Below, piece by piece: positions 1 to 7,181 of a stretch of 64,000 bases of DNA. The position numbers were made by a program, and so were the translations under genes. This DNA is from Oscillospiraceae bacterium. Lineage in GTDB: Bacteria > Bacillota > Clostridia > Oscillospirales > Ruminococcaceae. The stretch lies in contig WQXO01000005.1 in the NCBI GenBank assembly GCA_009784825.1, positions 1 through 64,000 on the forward strand, in the 5' to 3' direction. Numbering within the stretch: the first letter of the stretch is position 1; every line of letters begins with the position of its first letter. Below the pieces are notes generated by a model. It saw only the letters and a list, made by a program, of their open reading frames with translations, made no database searches and was not told where the DNA came from.

Positions 1-315
1 ATTTTCAAAAGCAAAAACTGTTCTTCTGTGATATATGTTGCGACTATCCCCGAAAAGATTGTTCAATGACTGATGAAGCGGAACCATAGAGGTAGAGCCG
101 TCAATCATAAACCTCTCGAAATTGTTGTGGAGATAGTCCACAACTTCAACCGGAGCAGGCTCAATCACAAGAGGGGCAGTCGTCACCGCCGTTGTTGAGG
201 TGGTGGTTTGTGTAGTAGTTTCGTCCCCCTGCCAGTTATCGGGAATGGTAGAATGACACGCTGTAAGTGTAAGTAAAAGCGCGGAACATATAGCCAAAGC
301 AGTTAGTTTTCTCAT
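1..315 (-). CDS. PstS-like substrate-binding lipoprotein, truncated by window edge
   Basis: The minus-strand frame starts at ATG 313-315 behind a strong AGGAGG site and stays open to base 1, giving the first 105 residues. It begins with a lipoprotein signal peptide ending in the lipobox LTAC, followed by a Thr-rich linker. The next stretch contains GSTSMVPLHQSL, the N-terminal ligand loop of the PstS-like periplasmic-binding family. The next gene upstream carries an almost identical stretch (GSTSMIPLHQSL), so the two are tandem paralogues 11 bases apart and probably co-transcribed. Phosphate binding is the family precedent, not shown here. The C-terminus lies outside the window. Confidence 0.8.
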   Translation of the reverse strand, partial: MRKLTALAICSALLLTLTACHSTIPDNWQGDETTTQTTTSTTAVTTAPLVIEPAPVEVVDYLHNNFERFMIDGSTSMVPLHQSLNNLFGDSRNIYHRRTVFAFEN

Positions 316-326
316 AAAAGCCTCCT

Positions 327-1862
327 CTATTTAAAAATTTGATGATACTCAAGGGGGTCACCGTGTTCACCTTTATTATCTTTCATTATATAAACATCGC
401 TTAAATCATTTATATTAATCTCAATAATATAATCAATTTCATAATTTTCTATATACTCGGGATAAAACATACGCAAATAACCTAAATAAAACGAGAAATA
501 ATCATTATCTGCAGTTTTAAGGAAAAGCTTATCCTCTTTAATATCGTAATACAATCGGTGAAAATACATATCATTATATTTAAAAACAATTGCATCTAAT
601 GGATGCCCTCCGATTTCACTGTCAGGATTAAAATAAATACAGTCTGTAAAAATTCTTGTCGCCCACCGGTGCAGTTCAATATCGGCGTTGAAAAGCGACA
701 TAACAAATTCCCTTGCACCTGCATGATTTATATAATCCGTGTCACGCAGCACATAATCGGCATAATTATCAAAGACTAACAACCCGCCTTGTCCGTCGGG
801 TTCATAAAACTCGCCCTTTTCTTTGTTATAAAACCACAGAATATCCTCATCGCCGTAATCTGTCTTCGGAACAAGGTCAACCTCTAAGTTTCTGTCTAAT
901 TTTTCATTTAAGTTTACGTAGCCGGCTTTGTTTATGAATTTCTGCCCCTCGCCGCTCATTAAATAAATGTACAGATTTTCAGCGAAATTACTTGTTTCGG
1001 GGTTATTTTTGTCATAATAAATATAATTGTATATGACAAGGGGGTATTCATTAGAAAGTATCGTTTCGTCAGTCGGGTAAACACCATCTACAGAAAGCAT
1101 AACAACATCTTCACTTGGGTATTGTTTTTCAGTAAAGGTATACATGTTATACGCAATTGAATATTTCCCGCTGTCGAAATCCTCGATAGCTATGACAATA
1201 TCGCTCATGCCGCTGTAATAAATAACGTCCTTTTCCAAAAGCGGCGTGTTGTCCATGAACTTGACCATTCTCATTTGTGAGCCGCTGTCATGGTTTCTTT
1301 GGAACGCAGTAATGGGTGCATTATCCCCGCCTACCTCGCTCCAGTTGGTGATTTTTCCGCTGTAAATGTCTTTAATCTGCTGAGTGGTAAGACTTTGCAC
1401 GGGGTTATTTTTGTTAATCAGGAACACGAACGCTTCCCGTGTAATCGGCAGCTGCCCCAAGTCCACACCGCTGTCTTCAGCGAATTGGAGCAATTCATCA
1501 CTATAGGAAACACCGAGAAGAATATCGGTTTCACCGGCGACGAAATCTTTAAAAGCCCGCACCGTTCTGCTATGGTATACGGTTCGTTTATTCCCGAATA
1601 GATTATTCAGCGACTGGTGTAGCGGAATCATAGAGGTTGAGCCGTTTATTTTGAATTTCTCGAAATTATTATGAAGGTGTTCCCTCGCACCGTAAAGCTC
1701 ATAGGGCGTAGCTGTTTCAACTACCTCAACCTCATAAGTTGTCGCAGATGTAATTAGTGTATTAATTTCGTCGCCTTGTTGATTATTGAGAATGGTGGCA
1801 TAACACACCACAAGTGATAACAAAAGAGCAAAACAAAACAACAAAGCCGGTATTTTTTTCAT
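327..1862 (-). CDS. PstS-like substrate-binding lipoprotein with extra C-terminal domain
   Basis: This 511-residue exported protein has a hydrophobic leader with a possible lipobox (LVVC, Cys20) and a linker. Residues about 70-325 resemble a type 2 periplasmic binding domain of the PstS family (GSTSMIPL at 73-80, then an ITNWSEVGGD motif typical of PstS). Ordinary PstS proteins end near residue 300. Here about 180 further residues follow that match no family I recognise. The gene starts 8 bases after ybaB, in the slot where recR lies in Bacillus. No pstCAB permease genes are in view, so the protein may be a surface binding protein rather than part of an ABC importer. Confidence 0.75.
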   Translation of the reverse strand: MKKIPALLFCFALLLSLVVCYATILNNQQGDEINTLITSATTYEVEVVETATPYELYGAREHLHNNFEKFKINGSTSMIPLHQSLNNLFGNKRTVYHSRTVRAFKDFVAGETDILLGVSYSDELLQFAEDSGVDLGQLPITREAFVFLINKNNPVQSLTTQQIKDIYSGKITNWSEVGGDNAPITAFQRNHDSGSQMRMVKFMDNTPLLEKDVIYYSGMSDIVIAIEDFDSGKYSIAYNMYTFTEKQYPSEDVVMLSVDGVYPTDETILSNEYPLVIYNYIYYDKNNPETSNFAENLYIYLMSGEGQKFINKAGYVNLNEKLDRNLEVDLVPKTDYGDEDILWFYNKEKGEFYEPDGQGGLLVFDNYADYVLRDTDYINHAGAREFVMSLFNADIELHRWATRIFTDCIYFNPDSEIGGHPLDAIVFKYNDMYFHRLYYDIKEDKLFLKTADNDYFSFYLGYLRMFYPEYIENYEIDYIIEININDLSDVYIMKDNKGEHGDPLEYHQIFK

Positions 1863-1870
1863 AATATCAC

Positions 1871-2218
1871 TTAAAACATACCCGGAATATTCATTCCCCC
1901 GGTTAATTTATCCATCTCCGCCTTGCTGTCTTCCTCGATTTTATTAATAACAGCGTTGACACCGGCGACAATCACGTCTTCTAAATCCTCAATGCTGTCC
2001 TTATCGACAACCTCCGGGTCAAGCTTAACAGATTTTAACTCCTTTGCACCGGTCATAACTAATTCAATCATACCGCCGCTTGCTGAAACGGTATATTCCT
2101 TTTCGTTCAGCTTTTCTTGAAGCTCTTGAATATCCTCCTGCATTTTCTGTGCCTGTTTAATCATGGAGTTCATGCCGCCCATTCCTTTGCCGTAGCCGTC
2201 AGGTAATCTCGCTTTCAT
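1871..2218 (-). CDS. ybaB: YbaB/EbfC family nucleoid-associated protein
   Basis: The 115-residue protein has the YbaB/EbfC hallmarks: a Gly/Met-rich N-terminus, a long helix (IKQAQKMQEDIQELQEKL), then the beta-rich core ASGGMIELVMTGAKELKSVKLDPE. The family forms dimers that bind DNA and coat the nucleoid. It lies 2 bases after dnaX, the standard dnaX-ybaB arrangement. recR, which normally follows in Firmicutes, is replaced here by the PstS-like genes. Confidence 0.95.
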   Translation of the reverse strand: MKARLPDGYGKGMGGMNSMIKQAQKMQEDIQELQEKLNEKEYTVSASGGMIELVMTGAKELKSVKLDPEVVDKDSIEDLEDVIVAGVNAVINKIEEDSKAEMDKLTGGMNIPGMF

Positions 2219-2220
2219 AA

Positions 2221-3768
2221 TTAAATCTCCTTTACTTCTATACCTAAATTTTTTGCATTATTTAAAAATTGTGTTATCGGTAACGGTTCGACAGGGTCGT
2301 CGCCCCCTACTTGTTCAAAAACGATTTTATAATCCTTTCCCGTAACGTCCCGAATTGCTTTTAAAAGAGGTGCTATATTATCCGCATGTTCAAACGCACT
2401 TTGTAAAGCAATTCCCCCGGTTATTGTAATGGTGTCACCGCTGAACTCGGCAACCGCTTCCTCCAACAACGATGCTTGATACGCCCCTAATTTATCAAGA
2501 ACACTCTGCCACTCGGAAAAAACCTCTCCCGGTTCACTTAATTTCACAGGCGGCGGCTCGGGTAATGGTACAATTTCCTGTGGTTCAGGCAACGGAACGG
2601 CTTTCGGAGGAGCAGTTTCGGTAACTACGGGCAACGGTACAGGCTTCGGCTCAGGTAACTGTACACTGTCAACTGTAAACTGTTCACTGTCAATGCATAA
2701 TCTCATTAAACATATTTCCGCCTCGATTTTTCTCCCCCGAAGCTTCAAGCATTCCTCTAAGGTGTCAAGGCTTTTAATAATTCTTTCCAACGTAAACAAG
2801 CCGGCTTGATTTATATAATCGGGGACTTCATTCGGTAAAGCGGTTAATAAAGAGGTGTCACTCGGCATAATTTTCACAATCATAAGATTGCGGAAATGCC
2901 CGATTAATTCATCAATTAAGCGTGACGGGTCTTTTGATTTGGCATAAAGCTCGGCGGTTACTGTTAATGCGGCTTTCCCGTCACCGTTAGCAATCGCATT
3001 CGTAATGGCGAAAAGATGTTCTTTCCCCGCAATGCCCGCACAATTTCTGATAATATCCTGTGTTATGGTCTTGTTTTCAGAGGCGGCAACATCTAACAAT
3101 GATAAAGCGTCCCTCATTCCCCCGTCAGAAAGGCGGGAAATTAATAAAGCTGCATCTCTCTCTAACGTAATTCCCTCTTTTTCGGCAACCTTAATTAACA
3201 TGTCGGCACTTTCGTCCATGTTTATGCGGTTAAACTCGAACCGCTGACACCTCGAAAGAACCGTAGCAGGGATTTTATGGCTCTCGGTAGTCGCAAGAAT
3301 AAATATCACATGGGGGGGAGGTTCTTCTAATGTTTTCAAAAGTGCATTAAACGCACTCGCAGAAAGCATATGAACCTCGTCAATAATATACACCTTATAT
3401 TTTAACTCGGTAGGCAGATACCCAACCTCAGAACGCAACGCCCTTATATCGTCCACGCCATTATTAGATGCAGCGTCAATCTCCGATATATCGGGCGAAT
3501 TATCGGCGGTCAAACAAGCTTCGCATATCAAACAAGGTTGTAGGGGCGAACTGTGTTCGCCCGCTTTTTCGACACCTAAGCAATTAACTGCCTTTGCCAA
3601 GATTTTCGCACAGGTGGTTTTCCCTGTCCCCCTTGAACCGGTGAAAAGATAAGCGTGACCAACTTGTCCGCTGTTTAATTGATTTTGCAGGGTAATCGTA
3701 ATATGCGGCTGTGATATAACGTCCGAAAACGTCTTCGGGCGATACTTTCTATATAAAGCAAGATACAT
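2221..3768 (-). CDS. dnaX: DNA polymerase III subunits gamma/tau
   Basis: This is the clamp-loader ATPase of the replisome, 515 residues. The AAA+ domain shows Walker A at 44-51 (GSRGTGKT), Walker B with DEVH at 130-133, and a zinc module with Cys63, Cys79, Cys82 and Cys85. The C-terminal half carries a Pro-rich linker (about 365-410) and a tau-like tail. Two short stretches look like repeat DNA read as protein. Residues about 69-78, inside the zinc module, come from a GTAGGGGCGA...TCGCCC palindrome. Residues about 354-368 come from an ACTGTCAACTG-type repeat like the one just upstream of the gene. The gene sits downstream of the SRP RNA. Confidence 0.97.
   Translation of the reverse strand: MYLALYRKYRPKTFSDVISQPHITITLQNQLNSGQVGHAYLFTGSRGTGKTTCAKILAKAVNCLGVEKAGEHSSPLQPCLICEACLTADNSPDISEIDAASNNGVDDIRALRSEVGYLPTELKYKVYIIDEVHMLSASAFNALLKTLEEPPPHVIFILATTESHKIPATVLSRCQRFEFNRINMDESADMLIKVAEKEGITLERDAALLISRLSDGGMRDALSLLDVAASENKTITQDIIRNCAGIAGKEHLFAITNAIANGDGKAALTVTAELYAKSKDPSRLIDELIGHFRNLMIVKIMPSDTSLLTALPNEVPDYINQAGLFTLERIIKSLDTLEECLKLRGRKIEAEICLMRLCIDSEQFTVDSVQLPEPKPVPLPVVTETAPPKAVPLPEPQEIVPLPEPPPVKLSEPGEVFSEWQSVLDKLGAYQASLLEEAVAEFSGDTITITGGIALQSAFEHADNIAPLLKAIRDVTGKDYKIVFEQVGGDDPVEPLPITQFLNNAKNLGIEVKEI
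2655..2695. repeat. ACTGTCAACTG-type repeat in frame within dnaX
   Basis: The stretch carries tandem copies of ACTGTCAACTGTAAACTG-like units. The same units occur in the non-coding gap at 3781-3820. It is translated in dnaX as the linker containing EQFTVDSVQL. I infer a repeat inserted in a tolerant linker. Confidence 0.55.
3538..3568. repeat. Family B palindrome in frame within dnaX zinc module
   Basis: TTGTAGGGGCGAACTGTG followed by TTCGCCCGC matches the GTAGGGGCGA...TCGCCCGC elements found between genes elsewhere (for example 50994-51024). It lies between the first and second zinc cysteines of DnaX and is read in frame without stops. Confidence 0.6.
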
Positions 3769-3780
3769 ATTAATCCTCCA

Positions 3781-3820
3781 TAACTGTCAACTATCAATTA
3801 TCAACTGTAAACTGACAAAA
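3781..3820. repeat. Short tandem repeat, ACTGTCAACTATCAATTATCAA type
   Basis: This AT-rich run of CAACT/CAATT units lies between the SRP RNA and dnaX. It resembles the coding copy at 2655-2695 and the AATTGACAATTG run at 55014-55048. Confidence 0.5.
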
Positions 3821-3821
3821 C

Positions 3822-3950
3822 CAACCCTTAAATGTGAACACGGATTTACCGCAGCACAGACCGCAATCCGCTTAATGCTGCTCGGTTCCCCGCCTGACAT
3901 GGTTCACGGCACAGCCTTGCACGGGACCCGTGCCCACATTTAAGGGTTGT
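3822..3950 (-). ncRNA. ffs: Signal recognition particle RNA, short bacterial form
   Basis: On the minus strand the ends pair (AACCCTTAAATGTG with CACATTTAAGGGTT). The apical part contains CCATGTCAGGCGGGGAACC followed by GAGCAGCATTAAG, the conserved helix 8 with a GGAA tetraloop that binds Ffh. Length is about 129 bases, so the Alu domain of the longer Bacillus-type RNA is absent. It lies directly upstream of dnaX as in many Firmicutes and about 8 bases after the Nudix gene. Exact ends are estimated from the terminal pairing. Confidence 0.9.
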
Positions 3951-3957
3951 TATTTTT

Positions 3958-4377
3958 TTATAATTTCATCAAAGCGATGAAAGATTTAGCTTTGCTCACG
4001 ATTAGTTTATCATTGTCATAAGTTAAGTGAGAAGCGGCTTTGTCGATTTCTACCCAGCGAATATCAGAAATCTCCTCACTCTGCGGGATTAACTCCCTTG
4101 TTTTGGCACGGGCAATAAAATAGACCACGGTTTTTGAGGTGTCCCGCCTTGGGGAGTATGTAACTGTTTCACGGAAACCGGTATCTACATAAACCTCTAT
4201 TCCCGTTTCTTCCTTAATTTCACGGATTGCAGTTTCTGCCTCGGATTCGCCATCTTCCGTATGCCCTTTCGGGAACGACCAATAACCCGACTTAACGTGC
4301 CTAACAAGCAATATCTCAGTATTGCCGTGGAACTTTCGATAAACTACCGCACCGCACGACTTTTCATAATTCACCAA
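3958..4377 (-). CDS. Nudix hydrolase, Ap4A hydrolase-like
   Basis: The 139-residue protein carries a perfect Nudix box at 38-60: Gly38, Glu44, then REIKEETGI, which binds the metal and catalyses pyrophosphate hydrolysis. The N-terminus (KSCGAVVYRK) and the FPKGHTEDGE context resemble small bis(5'-nucleosyl)-tetraphosphatases, but substrate cannot be read from sequence. A well-spaced promoter lies 38 bases upstream. The SRP RNA follows almost immediately and may be read from the same promoter and processed. Confidence 0.9.
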   Translation of the reverse strand: MVNYEKSCGAVVYRKFHGNTEILLVRHVKSGYWSFPKGHTEDGESEAETAIREIKEETGIEVYVDTGFRETVTYSPRRDTSKTVVYFIARAKTRELIPQSEEISDIRWVEIDKAASHLTYDNDKLIVSKAKSFIALMKL

Positions 4378-4414
4378 CGAACCTCCTTATCATGGAAATA
4401 GTACAATTGGGGTT

Positions 4415-4443
4415 ATTATACCACAAATTCGTTGTCACGTCAA
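4415..4443 (-). promoter_or_regulatory. Sigma-A-type promoter for the Nudix-ffs-dnaX unit
   Basis: On the minus strand TTGACG and TATAAT are separated by 17 bases. They lie upstream of the Nudix gene, in the gap behind metA. Confidence 0.7.
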
Positions 4444-4452
4444 TAAAAATAC

Positions 4453-5376
4453 TCATAAAGGTACGAGTTTTTCTAAATGGAACGGCGTTTTCTGATATAC
4501 ACAAAAGTTCAGCCAGTTGGAATACATCAAACTCGCATGTCCCCGCCAAGTATACAACGGCGTTTTTTCGGGGTTGTCGTCCGGGAAATAATTATGAGGG
4601 ATTTCGGGGTTTATGCCTTTGTCCAAATCACGGAAATACTCGTTTTTAAGCGTATCACAGTCATATTCCGCATGTCCCGTGATAAAGAACTGCCTGCCGG
4701 TTTTGTCTGCTACTATATGGGCACCGGCAACCTCAGAACTCGCAAGAATCTGTAATGCCGGGTGAGCCTCAACTTCCTCGGGGACAATCTCGGTATAGCG
4801 TGACTGCGGAACATTAAAAATCTCGTCAAACCCTTTGAGAAGCGGGTGGTTTTTAACTATAACCCTCTGCGGATACACCCCCGACAATTTCTGGGGTAAA
4901 TCCCGTTTATTTATTCCGTAATGGTAGAACAAACCTGCCTGAGCCCCCCAGCATATATGAATGGTGGAGAAAGCGTTGGTTTTCGACCATTCCATAAGCG
5001 AGCAGATTTCCTCCCAATAGGCGACATCGTCAAAATCCATCTTTTCAACGGGTGCTCCGGTTATCATAAGTGCGTCGAACCGCTCATTTTTTATATCGTC
5101 GAAGGTTTTATAAAAAGTCGTCATGTGTTCGGCAGAAGCGTGCTTTGAATTGTATGTTGCGGTTTTAATAAGCGTAACATCAACCTGAAGCGGAGTGTTC
5201 GACAAAAGCCGCAGCAACTGCGTTTCGGTCTCGATTTTCGTGGGCATAAGATTAACTATTGCGATTTTTAATGCACGAATGTCCTGCTTCAACGCATCTT
5301 CAACAGACAAAACAAAGATTTTTTCGTCGATTAATGTCTTATAGGCGGGTAAATCGTGTGGAATATTAATAGGCAT
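4453..5376 (-). CDS. metA: Homoserine O-acetyltransferase
   Basis: MetA transfers an acyl group to homoserine in the first committed step of methionine synthesis. I start at ATG 5374-5376, which gives 307 residues beginning MPINIP like other MetA proteins. An upstream in-frame extension has no family support. Cys142 (CWGAQAG), His235 and Glu237 (GHAEYD) sit at the catalytic positions known for this family. Residue 111 is Glu (ITGAPVEKMDF). In characterised MetA proteins Glu111 goes with acetyl-CoA and Gly111 with succinyl-CoA, so acetyl transfer is expected. No S-box (SAM) or T-box leader is visible in the short upstream gap. Confidence 0.95.
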   Translation of the reverse strand: MPINIPHDLPAYKTLIDEKIFVLSVEDALKQDIRALKIAIVNLMPTKIETETQLLRLLSNTPLQVDVTLIKTATYNSKHASAEHMTTFYKTFDDIKNERFDALMITGAPVEKMDFDDVAYWEEICSLMEWSKTNAFSTIHICWGAQAGLFYHYGINKRDLPQKLSGVYPQRVIVKNHPLLKGFDEIFNVPQSRYTEIVPEEVEAHPALQILASSEVAGAHIVADKTGRQFFITGHAEYDCDTLKNEYFRDLDKGINPEIPHNYFPDDNPEKTPLYTWRGHASLMYSNWLNFCVYQKTPFHLEKLVPL

Positions 5377-5413
5377 TGTGGTTTTCCTTTCAATTTTTCT
5401 ATATATAGGAATA

Positions 5414-5442
5414 ACTATAACACAATTCGTGTAATTTTTCAA
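5414..5442 (-). promoter_or_regulatory. Promoter for metA
   Basis: On the minus strand TTGAAA and TATAGT are separated by 17 bases, about 38 bases before the chosen metA start. The region is shared with the divergent yaaL gene. Confidence 0.6.
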
Positions 5443-5481
5443 CCCCACATAGCATAGAATTGTTATACGGGGGTACATAAT

Positions 5482-5667
5482 ATGATAGTAAAAGAAGAAC
5501 ATCTTGAAATAAGGGACGAGCTTGACAAGTTGACCGAGCGAATACAAAAGCAAGAACAGCTGTTCGATTTAATTGAGGACGAGGATTTAATCGAGGCGAT
5601 TATCTACGAGCATAAGGCGTTACAGGCACGTTACGCCTATCTTATAAAGAAAGCCAGAGAAGCATAA
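5482..5667 (+). CDS. yaaL: DUF2508 family protein, YaaL-like
   Basis: This 61-residue, highly charged helical protein ends with a HKALQARYAYLIKKARE motif typical of the DUF2508/YaaL family. Function is unknown. In Bacillus and many Clostridia yaaL lies between recR and bofA. Here it is followed by a bofA-like gene after 2 bases, which supports the assignment despite the short length. Confidence 0.8.
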   Translation: MIVKEEHLEIRDELDKLTERIQKQEQLFDLIEDEDLIEAIIYEHKALQARYAYLIKKAREA

Positions 5668-5669
5668 GA

Positions 5670-5906
5670 ATGATTGTGCTTGTTATAATAACTGCAATTG
5701 TCCTGTTTGCCGTGTTTATGAAAACCCATTCGCTTCATAAAAAACCTTTGCAAACAGCAATTGTAAACATGCTTTTGTCAACCGGAACATTATTAGCGGT
5801 GTCTGCGTTCCTCCCCGTAAATGTTAATATATACACGATGTTTATTGCACTCACCCTCGGAATTCCCGGAAATGTGTTGGTGATATTAGGTACGCTGCTT
5901 CTGTAA
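5670..5906 (+). CDS. bofA: BofA-like inhibitor of pro-sigma-K processing
   Basis: The 78-residue membrane protein has about three hydrophobic segments. It ends in LTLGIPGNVLVILGTLLL, the conserved C-terminal GxPG segment of BofA. In sporulating bacteria BofA holds the SpoIVFB protease inactive in the outer forespore membrane until SpoIVB signals. SpoIVB is also encoded in this window (46.6-47.9 kb). The yaaL-bofA pairing is conserved in Firmicutes. Confidence 0.82.
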   Translation: MIVLVIITAIVLFAVFMKTHSLHKKPLQTAIVNMLLSTGTLLAVSAFLPVNVNIYTMFIALTLGIPGNVLVILGTLLL

Positions 5907-5925
5907 AAAAGGAGCAGTATTATTT
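5893..5925 (+). terminator. Weak hairpin after bofA
   Basis: CTGCTTC and GGAGCAG form a 7-bp stem around an A-rich loop, followed by TATTATTTTT. The stem overlaps the end of bofA. Confidence 0.4.
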
Positions 5926-5928
5926 TTG

Positions 5929-5957
5929 TTGACGGGATAGGTAATATATGTTATAAT
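5929..5957 (+). promoter_or_regulatory. Promoter for the F420-ligase-family gene
   Basis: TTGACG and TATAAT are separated by 17 bases, about 40 bases before the start codon. Confidence 0.7.
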
Positions 5958-5997
5958 TTATAAGGTGTTTTTCAGATTGCATGAAGGAGATACATTT

Positions 5998-7161
5998 ATG
6001 AGAACAGTTGGAACAATTTCAAGAGGGATACGGGCACCGATAATCAAACAAGGCGACGATTTAGTGGAAATCACGGCACAATCAGTCATTTCGGCGGCAA
6101 AGGCGGAGGGGTTCTCTCTTCGTGACCGTGACGTGGTGGGCGTAACCGAATCGCTTTTAGCACGAGCACAAGGCAACTATGCAACCCTGCAGAACATCGC
6201 AGACGATGTTCGCAAAAAACTGCCGTCGGGAAAAATCGGCATAACACTTCCTATTTTAAGCCGCAACCGATTTTCACAAATGCTCAAAGGCATTTCTATG
6301 GGGGCAGACGAGTTGTATGTTCAGCTTGCTTACCCGGACGACGAGGTGGGCAATCCCTTGATTGACCTTGATACACTTGAAGAAAAAGGCGTAAACCCGT
6401 ATACCGACACCTTCACCGCAGAAGAATTTGTCGCAAAATTCGGCAAACCCTCCCACCCGTTCACGGGAATTGATTATATAGACTGTTACAGGGAAATCAC
6501 GGGCGGCAAGGCGAAAATCATAATTGCGAACGACCCTCGTGAAATCCTTAAATATGCTAAGGACGTGATATGTGCCGATATTCACTCCCGCTTCCGCTCA
6601 AAGAAAAAACTGATAGAAGCAGGTGCAAATAAAGTTATCGGGTTAGATGAAATTTTGAACACCTCTGTCGACGGGAGCGGATTTCACCCGCAATACGGGC
6701 TTTTGGGTTCAAACTTAGCAACCGGCAACACGATTAAGCTGTTCCCGAGAGAGGCTCAGGAGTTCGCAGAAAAGCTGTCAGCAAGATTAAGCGAGCTTTC
6801 CGGAAAGAGCGTGGAGGTTCTTGTATACGGTGACGGTGCGTTCAAAGACCCGGTAGGCGGGATTTGGGAATTGGCAGACCCCGTGGTTTCTCCCGGTTTC
6901 ACAAAAGGGTTAGAGGGTATACCTAACGAAATCAAGATTAAATACTTCGCAGACAATGTTTCTGATGAAGAGCTGGCGATAAAAGATTTCATAAAAAACA
7001 AAAAATCCGACCTGAAAGGCGACATGGCTTCACAAGGAACAACCCCAAGAAGAATTATCGATTTATTGGGGAGTCTGTGTGACCTGACAAGCGGTTCGGG
7101 TGACAAAGGCACACCGATTGTATTAGTGCAGGGGTATTTCGACAGCTATGCAGAGGAATGA
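5998..7161 (+). CDS. Coenzyme F420-0:L-glutamate ligase family protein
   Basis: The 387-residue protein begins with the family signature [16 protein letters not shown] and [13 protein letters not shown]. In methanogens and actinobacteria this domain adds glutamate to F420-0. Stand-alone members occur widely in Clostridia and spirochaetes that are not known to make F420, so the name gives only the fold and likely an amide-ligase chemistry. The start at 5998 has a GAAGGAGA site, and a longer upstream frame is not needed. No other F420 genes are in view. It is followed by comM after 20 bases. Confidence 0.8.
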   Translation: MRTVGTISRGIRAPIIKQGDDLVEITAQSVISAAKAEGFSLRDRDVVGVTESLLARAQGNYATLQNIADDVRKKLPSGKIGITLPILSRNRFSQMLKGISMGADELYVQLAYPDDEVGNPLIDLDTLEEKGVNPYTDTFTAEEFVAKFGKPSHPFTGIDYIDCYREITGGKAKIIIANDPREILKYAKDVICADIHSRFRSKKKLIEAGANKVIGLDEILNTSVDGSGFHPQYGLLGSNLATGNTIKLFPREAQEFAEKLSARLSELSGKSVEVLVYGDGAFKDPVGGIWELADPVVSPGFTKGLEGIPNEIKIKYFADNVSDEELAIKDFIKNKKSDLKGDMASQGTTPRRIIDLLGSLCDLTSGSGDKGTPIVLVQGYFDSYAEE

Positions 7162-7181
7162 CAAAATAAAAGGAGACAGCG

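Noticed and set aside
5377-5481. SAM riboswitch or T-box before metA
   Set aside because: The gap is only about 105 bases, and no S-box core or T-box motif is visible.
4453-5553. MetA with a 59-residue N-terminal extension
   Set aside because: The extension overlaps the promoter and the divergent yaaL start. The ATG at 5374-5376 gives standard catalytic numbering.
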